From assembly GCA_030648435.1 (NCBI GenBank), contig JAUSHE010000014.1, positions 25,694 to 89,693 of the forward strand: DNA of 64,000 nucleotides. Reading direction: 5' to 3'. The first letter of the stretch is position 1. The number at the start of each line of letters is the position of its first letter. Positions 19,780 to 31,468 of this stretch are shown here, piece after piece. A program made the position numbers and the translations under genes. A model generated the notes under the pieces. It made no database searches, was not told the DNA's origin, and saw only the letters and a list, made by a program, of their open reading frames with translations. This stretch comes from Candidatus Daviesbacteria bacterium (GTDB taxonomy: Bacteria > Patescibacteria > Microgenomatia > Daviesbacterales > UBA10151).

Positions 19780-20964
19780 ATGATTAAGAAGATAACAGTA
19801 TTATTTCTGACCTGGAGAATAGGGTTATTTGTAGTTGCCGCTTTAGCGGTTAAATTCATTCCGGTTTTCGGGAACCGTTTTCCTTATTTTAATCAGGTAT
19901 TGGCAGTGACAGGATTGCCTTCGTGGGTGTGGGGATTTGGAAATTTTGACGGGGTGCATTATTTAAGAATTGCCCAAAACGGCTACAACGCAGAGTACTC
20001 TCAAGCCTTCTTCCCGCTATATCCTTTGTTGGTACACTTCTTTACAAATCTAAATTTACTCGTACACAAGAATCCGATACTTGACACTAGAATTTATGTA
20101 GATCCCAGTTATTTCTTTACGGGATTCATACTTTCAAATATTTTTTTTCTATTGGCACTTATATTCTTCTATAAATTAGTAAGGATAGACTTCAGTCAAA
20201 AAGTAGCTTTTGGAGCGTTAATTTTATTGGTATCTTTTCCTACATCTTTTTACTTTGGCTCCATTTATACAGAGTCACTCTTTTTATTTCTGTCATTAGG
20301 AGCAATTTATTTTGCAAGAAAAGGTAACTTTCTTGCTGCTGGTGTATTTACTATGTTTGCTTCTGCTACAAGAATTTTCGGTTTACTTTTGATTCCGCTT
20401 ATCTTGAATGAAATTTATATAAGATTGAAGAAAGAAGGATTAAGTTTAAGAAGCGGAGAATTAACGAAAGCAATTATAGGAGTTTTACTAACTCCTTTTG
20501 GCAGTTTACTTTATATGTTATATTTAAAATTAAATTTTGATAACCCGTTATATTTTTTAACTTCACAACCACTTTTTGGCGCCGAGAGAACCTCGGGAGG
20601 TTTCATTTTGTTACCTCAAGTTATTTATAGATATCTAAAAATTTTTATGACTGTTCCTATTTCATCTCAACTATTTTTTAATGCATTTTTAGAATTCAGT
20701 TTTACAATTGTTGCTTTGGTATGCTTATTGTTATTTGTTAAAAAAATGAGGATCAGCTATTTTATATTCACTTTAGGCTGTTTGATTATGCCTACTTTGA
20801 CAGGAACACTCTCTTCGATGCCCAGGTATTCTTTAATGGGTTTTTTGCTTCTTCCTTTTATTGTGCAATCAACAAAAGGATACTATAAATTAGTGGCTGG
20901 TTTATTTATAATTATTGGAATTATTCTAACAAGCCTTTTTATTAGAGGTTATTGGGTAGCATAA
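19780..20964 (+). CDS. PIG-V-like GT-C mannosyltransferase family protein
   Basis: A 394-residue protein with about nine helices. The first external loop reads NFDGVHYLRIAQNGY, with Asp57 followed by a HYxxIA stretch, then QAFFPLYPLLVHF. This is the signature of the PIG-V/GPI-mannosyltransferase-2-like family found in many bacteria. In that family the donor is a polyprenyl-phosphate mannose or similar. The next gene is a DPM1-like enzyme that would make such a donor, which fits a functional pair. Confidence 0.82.
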   Translation: MIKKITVLFLTWRIGLFVVAALAVKFIPVFGNRFPYFNQVLAVTGLPSWVWGFGNFDGVHYLRIAQNGYNAEYSQAFFPLYPLLVHFFTNLNLLVHKNPILDTRIYVDPSYFFTGFILSNIFFLLALIFFYKLVRIDFSQKVAFGALILLVSFPTSFYFGSIYTESLFLFLSLGAIYFARKGNFLAAGVFTMFASATRIFGLLLIPLILNEIYIRLKKEGLSLRSGELTKAIIGVLLTPFGSLLYMLYLKLNFDNPLYFLTSQPLFGAERTSGGFILLPQVIYRYLKIFMTVPISSQLFFNAFLEFSFTIVALVCLLLFVKKMRISYFIFTLGCLIMPTLTGTLSSMPRYSLMGFLLLPFIVQSTKGYYKLVAGLFIIIGIILTSLFIRGYWVA

Positions 20965-20974
20965 ATAAATTTAA

Positions 20975-21634
20975 ATGAATATCTTTATTGTGATTCCGGT
21001 GTTTAATGAGAGTAAAAAGATTGAAGGGGTTTTGACTGATCTTAAAGGTTTAGGTCTTCCGATTATTGTTGTTGATGACGGATCTAAGGATTCTACTTTA
21101 GAGAAGGTAAAGAAGTTTCAGGTTACAGTATTGAGACATAGAATTAATCTGGGCAAGGGAGCTGCATTAAAAACCGGTTGCGAAGTAGCCATCTCGATGG
21201 GTGCTGATGCAATAATAATGATGGATTCAGATGGGCAGCATAAGGGAGAAGACTTGCCTAAATTTATTAATGCGTTAGAAACTAAAAAAGTAGATATCGT
21301 TTTTGGTTCCAGAAATTTAAGTATGGGTGTGCCTTTAGTAAGATTTCTTGGAAATAAATTTGCCTCCGTCTTAATTGTATTGTTTTTCAAGATTTACGTT
21401 TCTGATTTAATTTGCGGATACCGGGCCTTAACGAAGAAAGCTTATATGCAAATGAATCTTAAGTCGTCTGGTTACGGGATCGAGACTGAGATGGTGGTGA
21501 AGGTAGCAAAATTGAAACTAAGATATTGCGAGATCCCCATTGAAACAATATACTATGATAGGTTTAAAGGAGTAACGATTATGGATGCTTTTGGTGTTTT
21601 ATTTAATGTAGTTAAATGGAGAATTTTTAAATGA
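20975..21634 (+). CDS. GT2, dolichol-phosphate mannose synthase-like (DPM1 type)
   Basis: This 219-residue soluble GT-A enzyme has the N-terminal FIVIPVFNE, VDDGSKDST, the NLGKGAALKTG block diagnostic of DPM1/polyprenyl-phosphate transferases, and the DSDG metal site at residues 84-87. It lacks C-terminal membrane helices. The next gene, a small DUF2304 membrane protein starting by an ATGA overlap, probably supplies the membrane anchor. The likely reaction is NDP-sugar plus undecaprenyl phosphate giving a lipid-linked monosaccharide for the GT-C enzymes upstream. Confidence 0.88.
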   Translation: MNIFIVIPVFNESKKIEGVLTDLKGLGLPIIVVDDGSKDSTLEKVKKFQVTVLRHRINLGKGAALKTGCEVAISMGADAIIMMDSDGQHKGEDLPKFINALETKKVDIVFGSRNLSMGVPLVRFLGNKFASVLIVLFFKIYVSDLICGYRALTKKAYMQMNLKSSGYGIETEMVVKVAKLKLRYCEIPIETIYYDRFKGVTIMDAFGVLFNVVKWRIFK

Positions 21635-21955
21635 TTTTAGGATTGCAAATTATTGCCGTTATATTTGCTCTTATAATGATTTATTTTGCGTATCTTCATT
21701 ATAGGAGAGGCGAGATAAATGGTTTAGAGATGTTTTTTTGGCTCCTTGCCTGGACAGGTGCGGTATTTATTGCCCTCTTTCCGGAAATATTCAGGGTATT
21801 TTCTGCTACAATTGCAATTTCGCGGGCTTTTGATCTGGCTATGATAGGTGGATTTGTACTGGTGATTCCGATCGTCTATAGTGCTTATATCAGAACAAAG
21901 AGGTTAGAAAAGAAACTTGAAGAACTTATCAGAAAGGATGCTTTAAAAGGTTTGA

Positions 21956-24403
<2,448 letters not shown>

Positions 24404-24407
<4 letters not shown>

Positions 24408-25285
24408 GTTAATTTAATCAATCTGCCATTATTTTTAACAGATTTTTCTATTGCGGAAAGAATTTTCACTACAGAAACCCCACAATCTATATTAGAAGTA
24501 ATTTTTTTAATACCTTGGATTGCTTGTGTGAATTCTACTAATTCTTCAGTTAAAGCAGATCCGGTAGTTTTGGTGTAATCCAATTCCCTCTTTTTATTTT
24601 TTCTTTTGATAGTTAGTCTTCTAACCTTATGCGATCCCAGCCAGCTAATACTTATTGAAGCTTCTATTCCGTTTGCAAACCGTATTAAAGCATTTGTCGT
24701 GTCATATAGCTTATTGTTTGGATCTGCTATTGAACCAGTTGCCGTCACCTCTACTACTGGTTGTTTAATTAAATCAAGAAATATTGAAACTGGATGAGGG
24801 CCCCAGTCCCAGATGACAGAGATATCATTTCTAATATGACTACTTAGTCCCTCAAAATGCATGGAATTGATCGTTTTTGTATCTTCTAGTGCTTTTTTAA
24901 ATGATTGATATGCTGGGTCATATATATAAGTATGGCCGATTAAAACTTGAGGTTTTTTATTTTGCCATATTTTTCGTAATTCAAAAGCTTGTCGATAGTT
25001 TGTGGTAAAAGGTTTTTCAACCAGTAGATTATTGCCTAAAGACAGTAGTTTTTTAGCTATAACAAAATGTGTTGAAGCTGGAGTTGCAAGAATAAAACCT
25101 TCTATATCTTTGTATTTAAGTAAATCATTAACTGATAAGGTTTTGATATAAGCGTGAGGCAAGAGGTTTAATGTTTGTTGAGTTTGAGCGCAGACGTATT
25201 TTATTTGAACATTTTTTAATGTAGCAGCAGTACGCAAATAATTCTGACCCCATTTACCAATACCGATAAGAGCCAAAGTAATCAT
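24404..25285 (-). CDS. Gfo/Idh/MocA family sugar oxidoreductase
   Basis: I place the start at the ATG complementary to 25283-25285, giving MITLALIGIGKWG. A longer frame adds 21 residues ahead of the Rossmann strand and would overlap the upstream gene by 62 bases. The NAD(P) motif is GIGKWGQNY and the catalytic Lys sits in VEKPFT (EKP motif). An IGHTYIYDPAY stretch follows, as in family members acting on NDP-sugars. It is the last gene of a four-gene operon with an SDR, C-methyltransferase and cupin, so it is probably a keto-sugar reductase or dehydrogenase in that modified-sugar pathway. Confidence 0.86.
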
Positions 25286-25286
25286 T

Positions 25287-26345
25287 TTACAGATGATAAT
25301 TTTGCTTAAACCATTTAATTGTTTGTTTGAGGCCTGTTTTAAGATCAACTTTTGGTTCGTAATTTAATTGCTTTATAATTTTTGTTAAATCAGGACAACG
25401 CCTTTGTGGTTCTCCGGCAGGGTAATTTAGTGGGTAATTTTTTCTCCGTGGCTTAGATCCGTTATTTAACATATCTACTATAGTTTGGGCTAGCTCAAAC
25501 ATGCCAATTTCCGGCTTATCATTGCCAATGTTATACACCTCTCCTGTTTTTCCGGAGATTAATACTTTAAGGATTGCTACAATTGCATCTGTTATATAGC
25601 AAAAAGTTCGTGTTTGAACCCCTTTGTCGTGTACGGGGAGATTTTTACCTTTTAAGCCATTATAAATAAAGGTAGGAATCACACGGTAATCAATATGTTT
25701 CATGCCTGGTCCGTATATGTTAAAGGGTCGAACAATCTTAACGGGAATATTATAAATCTGATGATAAGTAATACATAATGTTTCAGCTAGTCGCTTGGAT
25801 TCATCATAGCAAGCTCTTGGTCCTACACTTGAAACATGCCCGGCATAGGTTTCCGGAGTTGGAACAAATTTAGGATCCGGATCACCGTATATTTCACTGG
25901 ACGAAAAAAACAAAAAGCTTACCGGTTTAGTTATTCGTGCCAACTCTAACAAATTTTTTGCGCCCAATATTGCACTCTCTATTGTTTCTAAAGGATATTT
26001 TTTATAGTAGAAGGGAGAAGCAAGTCCTGCTGCATGAATAATATAGTCTACTTTATCAGTTGTAATTACCGGGAGCCTTATATCTCCGTCCTGAAACTGG
26101 AAATTCTTATCTTTAATATCCAGTAAGAAATTTTTCTTCGAACCGGTTATATAATTATCAATTGATATCACTTTACATTTGTTTTTAAACACTTTTTTAT
26201 TTAACAGATATAAAACTGCGTTAATATAACTTCCTATAAATCCTGATCCTCCGGATATAAGAATTGTTTTGCCTTCAAGAGCTTTTGCTTCTTCTTTGAT
26301 ATCGCTGACAATAGTATTTAGGAGTTGAGAAGTAATTTTTGACAT
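25287..26345 (-). CDS. NAD-dependent epimerase/dehydratase, UXS-like
   Basis: A 352-residue extended SDR with an N-terminal helical extension of about 25 residues, then GGSGFIGS (32-39), SSSEIYG (148-154) and the active site Tyr180-x3-Lys184 in YDESKRLAE. That YDE(G/S)KR form is characteristic of UDP-glucuronate decarboxylase and related dehydratases. A conserved NIYGPGM follows. One base separates it from the downstream Gfo/Idh gene and none from the methyltransferase upstream. UDP-xylose synthase or an NDP-hexose 4,6-dehydratase variant are both possible. Confidence 0.82.
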   Translation of the reverse strand: MSKITSQLLNTIVSDIKEEAKALEGKTILISGGSGFIGSYINAVLYLLNKKVFKNKCKVISIDNYITGSKKNFLLDIKDKNFQFQDGDIRLPVITTDKVDYIIHAAGLASPFYYKKYPLETIESAILGAKNLLELARITKPVSFLFFSSSEIYGDPDPKFVPTPETYAGHVSSVGPRACYDESKRLAETLCITYHQIYNIPVKIVRPFNIYGPGMKHIDYRVIPTFIYNGLKGKNLPVHDKGVQTRTFCYITDAIVAILKVLISGKTGEVYNIGNDKPEIGMFELAQTIVDMLNNGSKPRRKNYPLNYPAGEPQRRCPDLTKIIKQLNYEPKVDLKTGLKQTIKWFKQNYHL

Positions 26346-27599
26346 TTATATTATTTTTGCTTTTGGAACAGGTATTATAAAACGACCACCGTTTATTTTA
26401 AAGCTTGATAATTTATCCATAATTGGATTGGCAAAATTCCAAGCTAGGATGAATATATAATCAGGTTTGGTCTCTGAGATTTTATTAAAAGGAAAGACTG
26501 GGATATGAGTACCAGGAGTATAGAGTCCTTGTTTATACGCACTGTCGTCTACTATATAATCTAGAATTTGTGGTCCAATTTTATAGAAATTTAGCAAAGT
26601 ATTCCCCTTTGCCGGAGCACCGTATCCTACGATAGTCTTTCCCTGCGATTTCAATTTTTTAAGAAGAACAGTAAGTTCTCTCCTGTTATTTTTAATGGCT
26701 TTTGCGAAATCCAGATATGTTTTGGTTTCATTAAGTCCTAAGTTTTTTTCCTCGTCCAAGAACTTTTGTACAGCTTTCTTTACTTTGTATTTAGCGCCCA
26801 TTTTTTTACCATAGATCCGTAGTGACCCACCGTGAGAACTGACCTTTTTGGCGTCAAATATTTCCATGTTCAGTCTTTTAAAAATTGCAGAGAGAGATCT
26901 GACCGAAAGATATGATAAATGTTCATGGTAGATTGTATCGAATAGATTCTTTTTTATAAAATCAATCAGATACGGAAATTCAATTACAAAAACCCCGTCG
27001 TCTTTAGTTAAAATTTTAACTGATTCTATAATCTCATCTAAATCGTGAATATGGGCAAAGGCATTATTGGCGGTGACAACATCAGCCTGTCCGAATTTAT
27101 CTACAATGTTTTTGGCGACTTTAGTGTTTAGGAAAAAAGGTAAAGTTTGAAGGCCTGAGTTCGTTGCTTTCTTTGCGATTTTTATTGCAGGGTCGACCCC
27201 CAGTATTTTGATACCGGCTTTTTTTAACGGTCTAAGCAAAATTCCATCATTGCTACCTATATCAACCACCAAAGATTTTTTGTTTAATTTAAACCTTTTT
27301 ATTAAATCGCCGGCATATTCTTCGAAATGAGTAACAAAAACAGCTGAAGTAGAGGATACGTAGACATAATTTCTAAAAAGTAATTCCGGAGAAACAACAT
27401 GGGTTAGTTGCAACTGGCCGCAATCGATACAAAAATTGACTTGTAACGGAAAAAATGATTCATTCTTTTTTAGATCAGTCTTTGTTAGAAATGCGTTAGC
27501 AGGGGGAGTGGGGGACAAGGAGATGATTCTCTTAAGACTTCTTCCCTTACACATTCGGCAGTAGTTTAATTTAAATACCGAATGATTATTGTTTGTCAT
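26346..27599 (-). CDS. NDP-hexose C-methyltransferase (TylC3/TcaB9-like)
   Basis: A 417-residue three-domain enzyme. The N-terminal zinc-binding domain has Cys14/Cys17/Cys57/Cys60. A class I SAM domain with DIGSNDG (113-119) follows, then the catalytic region FDTIYHEHLSYLS, containing the Glu-His pair used by TcaB9. The C-terminal domain carries YGAPAKGNTLLNF and QGLYTPGTHIPVFP. Family members methylate C3 of 4-keto-deoxy-sugar nucleotides. It overlaps the cupin gene by 14 bases. The window holds a second copy at 34747-35961 with the same architecture. Confidence 0.9.
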   Translation of the reverse strand: MTNNNHSVFKLNYCRMCKGRSLKRIISLSPTPPANAFLTKTDLKKNESFFPLQVNFCIDCGQLQLTHVVSPELLFRNYVYVSSTSAVFVTHFEEYAGDLIKRFKLNKKSLVVDIGSNDGILLRPLKKAGIKILGVDPAIKIAKKATNSGLQTLPFFLNTKVAKNIVDKFGQADVVTANNAFAHIHDLDEIIESVKILTKDDGVFVIEFPYLIDFIKKNLFDTIYHEHLSYLSVRSLSAIFKRLNMEIFDAKKVSSHGGSLRIYGKKMGAKYKVKKAVQKFLDEEKNLGLNETKTYLDFAKAIKNNRRELTVLLKKLKSQGKTIVGYGAPAKGNTLLNFYKIGPQILDYIVDDSAYKQGLYTPGTHIPVFPFNKISETKPDYIFILAWNFANPIMDKLSSFKINGGRFIIPVPKAKII

Positions 27600-27990
27600 C
27601 CGTGGTAATTTTAATCCTTACTAAATCGTCTTCGTATTTTCCTTGCTGGCGGTGCTCTGTTGTGATAGCCAGAAAAACCGTATCTTCCATAAATTCCATG
27701 GCATGAGCAATCATTGGTTTAGTAAGTACCAGGTCACCAGGTTTTAAAATTACTGATTCTACTTTCGAATTTGATTTCTTCATATTTTTCTCGGAGTATC
27801 TAAATTTTCCGCTTAAACAATACACATAATGAGCATCCTTTTTATGGTAATGATTTGCTCTCTGGGTACCTGCTTTACTGGTAATATACAAAACTGCTAC
27901 GAATTTTTTTCCATCATCATTTACCAAACGGGTAATGTATCCCCGGTCATCAATAAATTCTGGTTTTACGTGAGTTACGTTAATTGCCAT
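27586..27990 (-). CDS. Cupin sugar-epimerase/isomerase-like protein
   Basis: A 134-residue single-domain cupin. It has the metal- or substrate-binding HYHKKDAHYVY motif and a second cupin motif KPGDLVLTKPMIAHAM. The start FIDDRGYITRL resembles WxcM/RmlC-type sugar-nucleotide cupins. It heads a minus-strand operon with C-methyltransferase, SDR and Gfo/Idh, so a keto-sugar isomerase or epimerase role is likely. It is preceded by a consensus promoter and almost no leader. Confidence 0.78.
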   Translation of the reverse strand: MAINVTHVKPEFIDDRGYITRLVNDDGKKFVAVLYITSKAGTQRANHYHKKDAHYVYCLSGKFRYSEKNMKKSNSKVESVILKPGDLVLTKPMIAHAMEFMEDTVFLAITTEHRQQGKYEDDLVRIKITTDDKQ

Positions 27991-28005
27991 ATGAATATAG
28001 GGTTT

Positions 28006-28034
28006 AGTGTATAGAGGATTCTGCTTCTTGTCAA
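28006..28034 (-). promoter_or_regulatory. Promoter for the cupin/C-methyltransferase operon
   Basis: On the minus strand there is a perfect -35 TTGACA (complement of 28029-28034), a 17-base spacer and a -10 TACACT (complement of 28006-28011). The predicted start point lies near 28000, only about ten bases before the ATG at 27990, and no Shine-Dalgarno sequence is present. It is back to back with the promoter at 28039-28067. Confidence 0.65.
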
Positions 28035-28038
28035 GGAA

Positions 28039-28067
28039 TTGCTATTGATAACCCATAGTGATATAAT
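28039..28067 (+). promoter_or_regulatory. Extended -10 promoter for YdcF-like gene
   Basis: TTGCTA (28039-28044), a 17-base spacer and TATAAT (28062-28067), with a TGn extension (28059-28061) just before the -10. The expected start point is about 28074, within three bases of the ATG at 28077, so the mRNA would be leaderless. Confidence 0.72.
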
Positions 28068-28076
28068 ATTATTCTT

Positions 28077-28793
28077 ATGATTGATAACTTAGATTCTCGG
28101 AATATCTATCAAGCAACGACGATGCTTTTGAGCGGTCGTCCAACTAAGCCGGTTGATGTTTTATTTTTCCATGGTAGGTTATTTGGGGATGATACCGGTC
28201 TTTTTGAGCTGGCAGCTGATTTAGTTAAGAATAAAATGGTAGGAATAGTTGCACTATTTGGTAATGAAGGAGAAAGGGTTGGAAGTAATATTCCATTTGA
28301 AGCCAATCCAGGAAAAACATGGTATAGAAAACAGTTAATAGAGTATGGTGTTCCCCCAGATCAGATTATATTTGCTGCTGAAGGTGGGTATCATACTGAA
28401 TTGGAAAGTGATGGTTTTCTTACGTTGGCAGCAGAAAAAGGTTGGTTGAGTGGTGCAATTTTAACTCAACCACATCAATTACTTAGGGCCACCTTAGGCA
28501 TGGTTAGAGCTATGCAGCAACAGTGGTATGTGATGAATGTCTATACAGTAACGCCACCTACAACTAACTGGAATGAAATTGTTTTTGGTAGTCAAGGGAT
28601 GGAGGCGAAACCTAGAGTTGATCATATTGTAGATGAATTAGTGCGTGTGGCAAAATATCAGCAAGACGGAGGTTTAGTTTCTTTTACAGAACTTTTTGCA
28701 TATTTGGAAAAAAGGGATCGTAACGAATTAGTGCTTGGACCAACAGAGCGGGGCTCTCAACTTTTTACCAGAGGTCTACCCTCAGGAATTTAA
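28077..28793 (+). CDS. YdcF/DUF218-like protein
   Basis: A 238-residue soluble protein. The order VDVLFFHGR ... LFGNEGERVG ... WYRKQLIEYGVPPDQIIFAAEG ... YHTE ... ILTQPHQLLRATLGM parallels the DUF218/YdcF fold (nucleotide-binding-like strand, E-rich loop, GVP-D-I strand, TEL/TEN motif, then a xPHxxRA helix). No membrane segment is present. Its biochemical role is unknown. It stands alone with its own strong promoter between two glycan operons and its product has no obvious glycan function, so it may be unrelated cargo. Confidence 0.65.
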   Translation: MIDNLDSRNIYQATTMLLSGRPTKPVDVLFFHGRLFGDDTGLFELAADLVKNKMVGIVALFGNEGERVGSNIPFEANPGKTWYRKQLIEYGVPPDQIIFAAEGGYHTELESDGFLTLAAEKGWLSGAILTQPHQLLRATLGMVRAMQQQWYVMNVYTVTPPTTNWNEIVFGSQGMEAKPRVDHIVDELVRVAKYQQDGGLVSFTELFAYLEKRDRNELVLGPTERGSQLFTRGLPSGI

Positions 28794-28813
28794 GAAAAAT
28801 ATATAGTGGCTTA

Positions 28814-28840
28814 ATATCCGAGAATAGCAATCGGAGATAT
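28814..28840 (+). other. Small stem-loop overlapping a ribosome-binding site
   Basis: ATATCCGA (28814-28821) can pair with TCGGAGATAT (28831-28840) with a two-base bulge, leaving a nine-base loop. The 3' arm contains GGAG (28833-28836), the only plausible Shine-Dalgarno for the GTG at 28843. No T-run follows, so it is not a standard terminator. It could be chance in this AT-rich sequence. Confidence 0.3.
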
Positions 28841-28842
28841 TT

Positions 28843-30696
28843 GTGTTATATAATTTTGGCTGGATGATAAAAACTTTAAAAGTTCATATTGCAGTTAAAG
28901 CTTTATTGTATTGGTATATATTTATTTTTATCTCAACTGAAGCTTTGTCCTATTTACATCTTTTGGAAAGAAACTATATTCTCACTGCAGAAATCTTTTT
29001 TTGGGTAGTTTTCCTCTTTTTTAATCATCAGGAAATCAGGCGAAAAATCCAGGTTATTGATATCCGCTCAAAGAGCATACTATTTATATTAGCCCTGTTT
29101 GGATTAACTTTTATCCAAGGTTTTTTCAGTGCTCCAAGTACAACAGACAGCATGGTTTACCATATCCCAAGAGTTATGTATTGGATGCAGGAAAAAACTC
29201 TTTTTCAGGATGTAATTAGGAACAGTCATGATTATATGGCTCCGTTTGGAGAATATATTTTACTTCATCTATACCTTATTTTTGACAACGACAGGATGTT
29301 ATTTTTCTCCCAGTGGATTGCTTATGTAGTATCAGTTGTACTCATCGGAATTATAGCTTCTCAATTTGGAGCAGATCAAAAGACAAAGCAATTAGTCAGG
29401 TTATTTACAGCCACATTACCTATTGCTGTTATGCAAGCTTCCAGTACTCAAGTTGACATGGTAGTTACAGTATTGGTTCTTTTGAGTTTATACTTATCGA
29501 TGCTACTTAGACAATTCTATGCTATTAAGCATTCAATATTGCTTGGTTTTGTTATAGGTTTGGGATTTCTAACTAAAGCAACCTTTGTGTTTTATGTATT
29601 GATACCGATTGGTCTACTATTTTTCTCTTTGTGGCGACAATTTAAAAAATTGATATTAATAATATTACCCATACTGTTATTAACTATTATTCTGCAATTT
29701 AGATTTTTATCTCAAAATCTTTTATTATATGGAAATTTTCTTGGAGTAAAAGTATCCGAAAAAGGGGAAGAGGCGGTTTACATTAATGAAGTAATCAACC
29801 CTTCGAGCGTATTATCAAATTTAGTCCGTAATTTTCTTGTTCATCTTCCAATCCCCATCTTTTCATCATATATACAAAATACAGTGGTACAACTACATAA
29901 TTTAATTGGATTTGATATTAACGACCCAAGGATCACTTGCTGTGGTACAGAATTTAGTGTTAAGTCTATTCTGTATCCGCAGGAAGATATTGTTGCAAAT
30001 CCGATACATCTAATTATTATTATATCGGGAGGATTTCTGTTTTTTTATAAAAGAAAACAACTTCATATAAATCCTCAAATCAAAATCTTATATTTATTAA
30101 CGATTGCTTCGCTTATTCTTTTTTCAGCATTCATCAAATGGCAACCTTTTCATCCAAGACTGGAGATTCCTTTTTTTATGGTAGGGACTATGAGTGCTAT
30201 TATTATTATAAGTAACGCAAAAAAAATAAAACTACTTTATATAGGACTTATTTTATCTAGCGTAATTGTATTAATAGTGGTATTTCTAAATGTATCCAGG
30301 CCTTATATTTCATATAATGTATTTTACAATATGGTAAAAGCTCTCAAGCCTCCCCTTGCAAGTGTTCCTGAAGCATTTTATGTAAAGCCCCGCCAACAAC
30401 AATATTTTAACGCCCGGTATTATTGGTATGAACCATATGGAAAAATTATTGATCTTCTCAAAAAAGAGAACAATATAGAACTTGCTTTTAATTTAGGAGA
30501 TGGATTTGAATATCCGTTATGGACGCTTTTCAGAAAATATAAGCTCAATTATCAGGTTGTACCTATGTCTAAACTTTCAAAAAACACAATTATCATCTCA
30601 ACATCGAAAGATCCCTACAAGAGGGAAGGCTATTTGACTGAGTGTATAAAAACTGAGATAGATTATGGTTATGCATGTTTAACAATTGCGAACTGA
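28843..30696 (+). CDS. GT-C-like membrane glycosyltransferase
   Basis: A 617-residue protein from a GTG start that has GGAG six bases upstream; the alternative ATG at 28864 has no ribosome-binding site. About 12 helices are predicted. The loop after helix 3 reads APSTTDSMVYHIPRV, with Asp102 and His107 at the usual catalytic-acid position of GT-C enzymes, followed by a GEYILLHLY segment. A soluble C-terminal domain of about 120 residues follows. The 3' end overlaps the convergent gene by 28 bases. Confidence 0.75.
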   Translation: MLYNFGWMIKTLKVHIAVKALLYWYIFIFISTEALSYLHLLERNYILTAEIFFWVVFLFFNHQEIRRKIQVIDIRSKSILFILALFGLTFIQGFFSAPSTTDSMVYHIPRVMYWMQEKTLFQDVIRNSHDYMAPFGEYILLHLYLIFDNDRMLFFSQWIAYVVSVVLIGIIASQFGADQKTKQLVRLFTATLPIAVMQASSTQVDMVVTVLVLLSLYLSMLLRQFYAIKHSILLGFVIGLGFLTKATFVFYVLIPIGLLFFSLWRQFKKLILIILPILLLTIILQFRFLSQNLLLYGNFLGVKVSEKGEEAVYINEVINPSSVLSNLVRNFLVHLPIPIFSSYIQNTVVQLHNLIGFDINDPRITCCGTEFSVKSILYPQEDIVANPIHLIIIISGGFLFFYKRKQLHINPQIKILYLLTIASLILFSAFIKWQPFHPRLEIPFFMVGTMSAIIIISNAKKIKLLYIGLILSSVIVLIVVFLNVSRPYISYNVFYNMVKALKPPLASVPEAFYVKPRQQQYFNARYYWYEPYGKIIDLLKKENNIELAFNLGDGFEYPLWTLFRKYKLNYQVVPMSKLSKNTIIISTSKDPYKREGYLTECIKTEIDYGYACLTIAN

Positions 30697-31466
30697 TTCC
30701 AGAAATTTCGATCATATTTTGCCCAGGCGTGACAGCCAAAAGGAAGCTGGTTATTGTTTAGTTCAAAACATTTTCTAGGAAATCTTTCAAAAGAGAACTT
30801 TAGTGCCTCCTTGAAGGGGGCTATCTGGAACTTTGGATAATATTTTACTGCTTCATATGACCAAAAACCATCTTCATTAAACGGATAGTCTTTTGGTGGA
30901 GCATTAAGCCATATCTTGTGGGATCTACTGTTTAAGACTGCCATTATAAACCATAATTTACGAATAAATGGATTACTAGAACCTTGTGTAGCTAATTTTT
31001 CCGCATAGTCGATAACTTTTATAAAGCTAGACACTTTTCTAAGAGAGAAACCTCCGTTACCACCAGAAATAGGATTTCCTAATTTGTAAGATAGTCCTCC
31101 TATTATTGGGTTAAAAAAAGGTGCTCCAATATAATCATATCCTTTATCACACCAAAAATTTAGCTGGTCAGAAAAAACCAAAGCATCAAGCTGATATATA
31201 AATATATACTTGTAGTTTACAAAGGGTCGATAAAAATCCCTAGTAATTAACAGGGCTGAATAAGTTCGTACACTGGTAAAATTTTCTGAAGCAAATCTAA
31301 TTATTTTTTTTGATCTAATCTTTTTAAATATTTTCGTATCCAAACTCTCTGGAATAACTAAATAGAGATCGTAACTCCTCAAGAATTTATTTAGATGATT
31401 CAATGAGACTTGTTCGTCACGGGTTATCATTCTAAAGATTGGAATAACTATGGCAACTTTTTTCAT
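30669..31466 (-). CDS. DUF5672 family putative glycosyltransferase
   Basis: A 265-residue soluble protein. The DUF5672 hallmarks are visible: VAIVIPIFR at the N terminus, FIYQLDALVF (probable acidic nucleotide-sugar site), YDYIGAPFF, then GNGGFSLRKVSS and NEDGFW. DUF5672 proteins are found in glycan loci and are predicted GT-A-like transferases, with no defined substrate I can name. It is the terminal gene of the minus-strand operon and its 3' end overlaps the convergent GT-C gene by 28 bases. Confidence 0.75.
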   Translation of the reverse strand: MKKVAIVIPIFRMITRDEQVSLNHLNKFLRSYDLYLVIPESLDTKIFKKIRSKKIIRFASENFTSVRTYSALLITRDFYRPFVNYKYIFIYQLDALVFSDQLNFWCDKGYDYIGAPFFNPIIGGLSYKLGNPISGGNGGFSLRKVSSFIKVIDYAEKLATQGSSNPFIRKLWFIMAVLNSRSHKIWLNAPPKDYPFNEDGFWSYEAVKYYPKFQIAPFKEALKFSFERFPRKCFELNNNQLPFGCHAWAKYDRNFWNQFAIVKHA

Positions 31467-31468
31467 AT

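Noticed and set aside
25286..25348. Longer start for the Gfo/Idh gene ending at 24404
   Set aside because: It would overlap the upstream SDR by 62 bases and place 21 non-conserved residues before the Rossmann strand.
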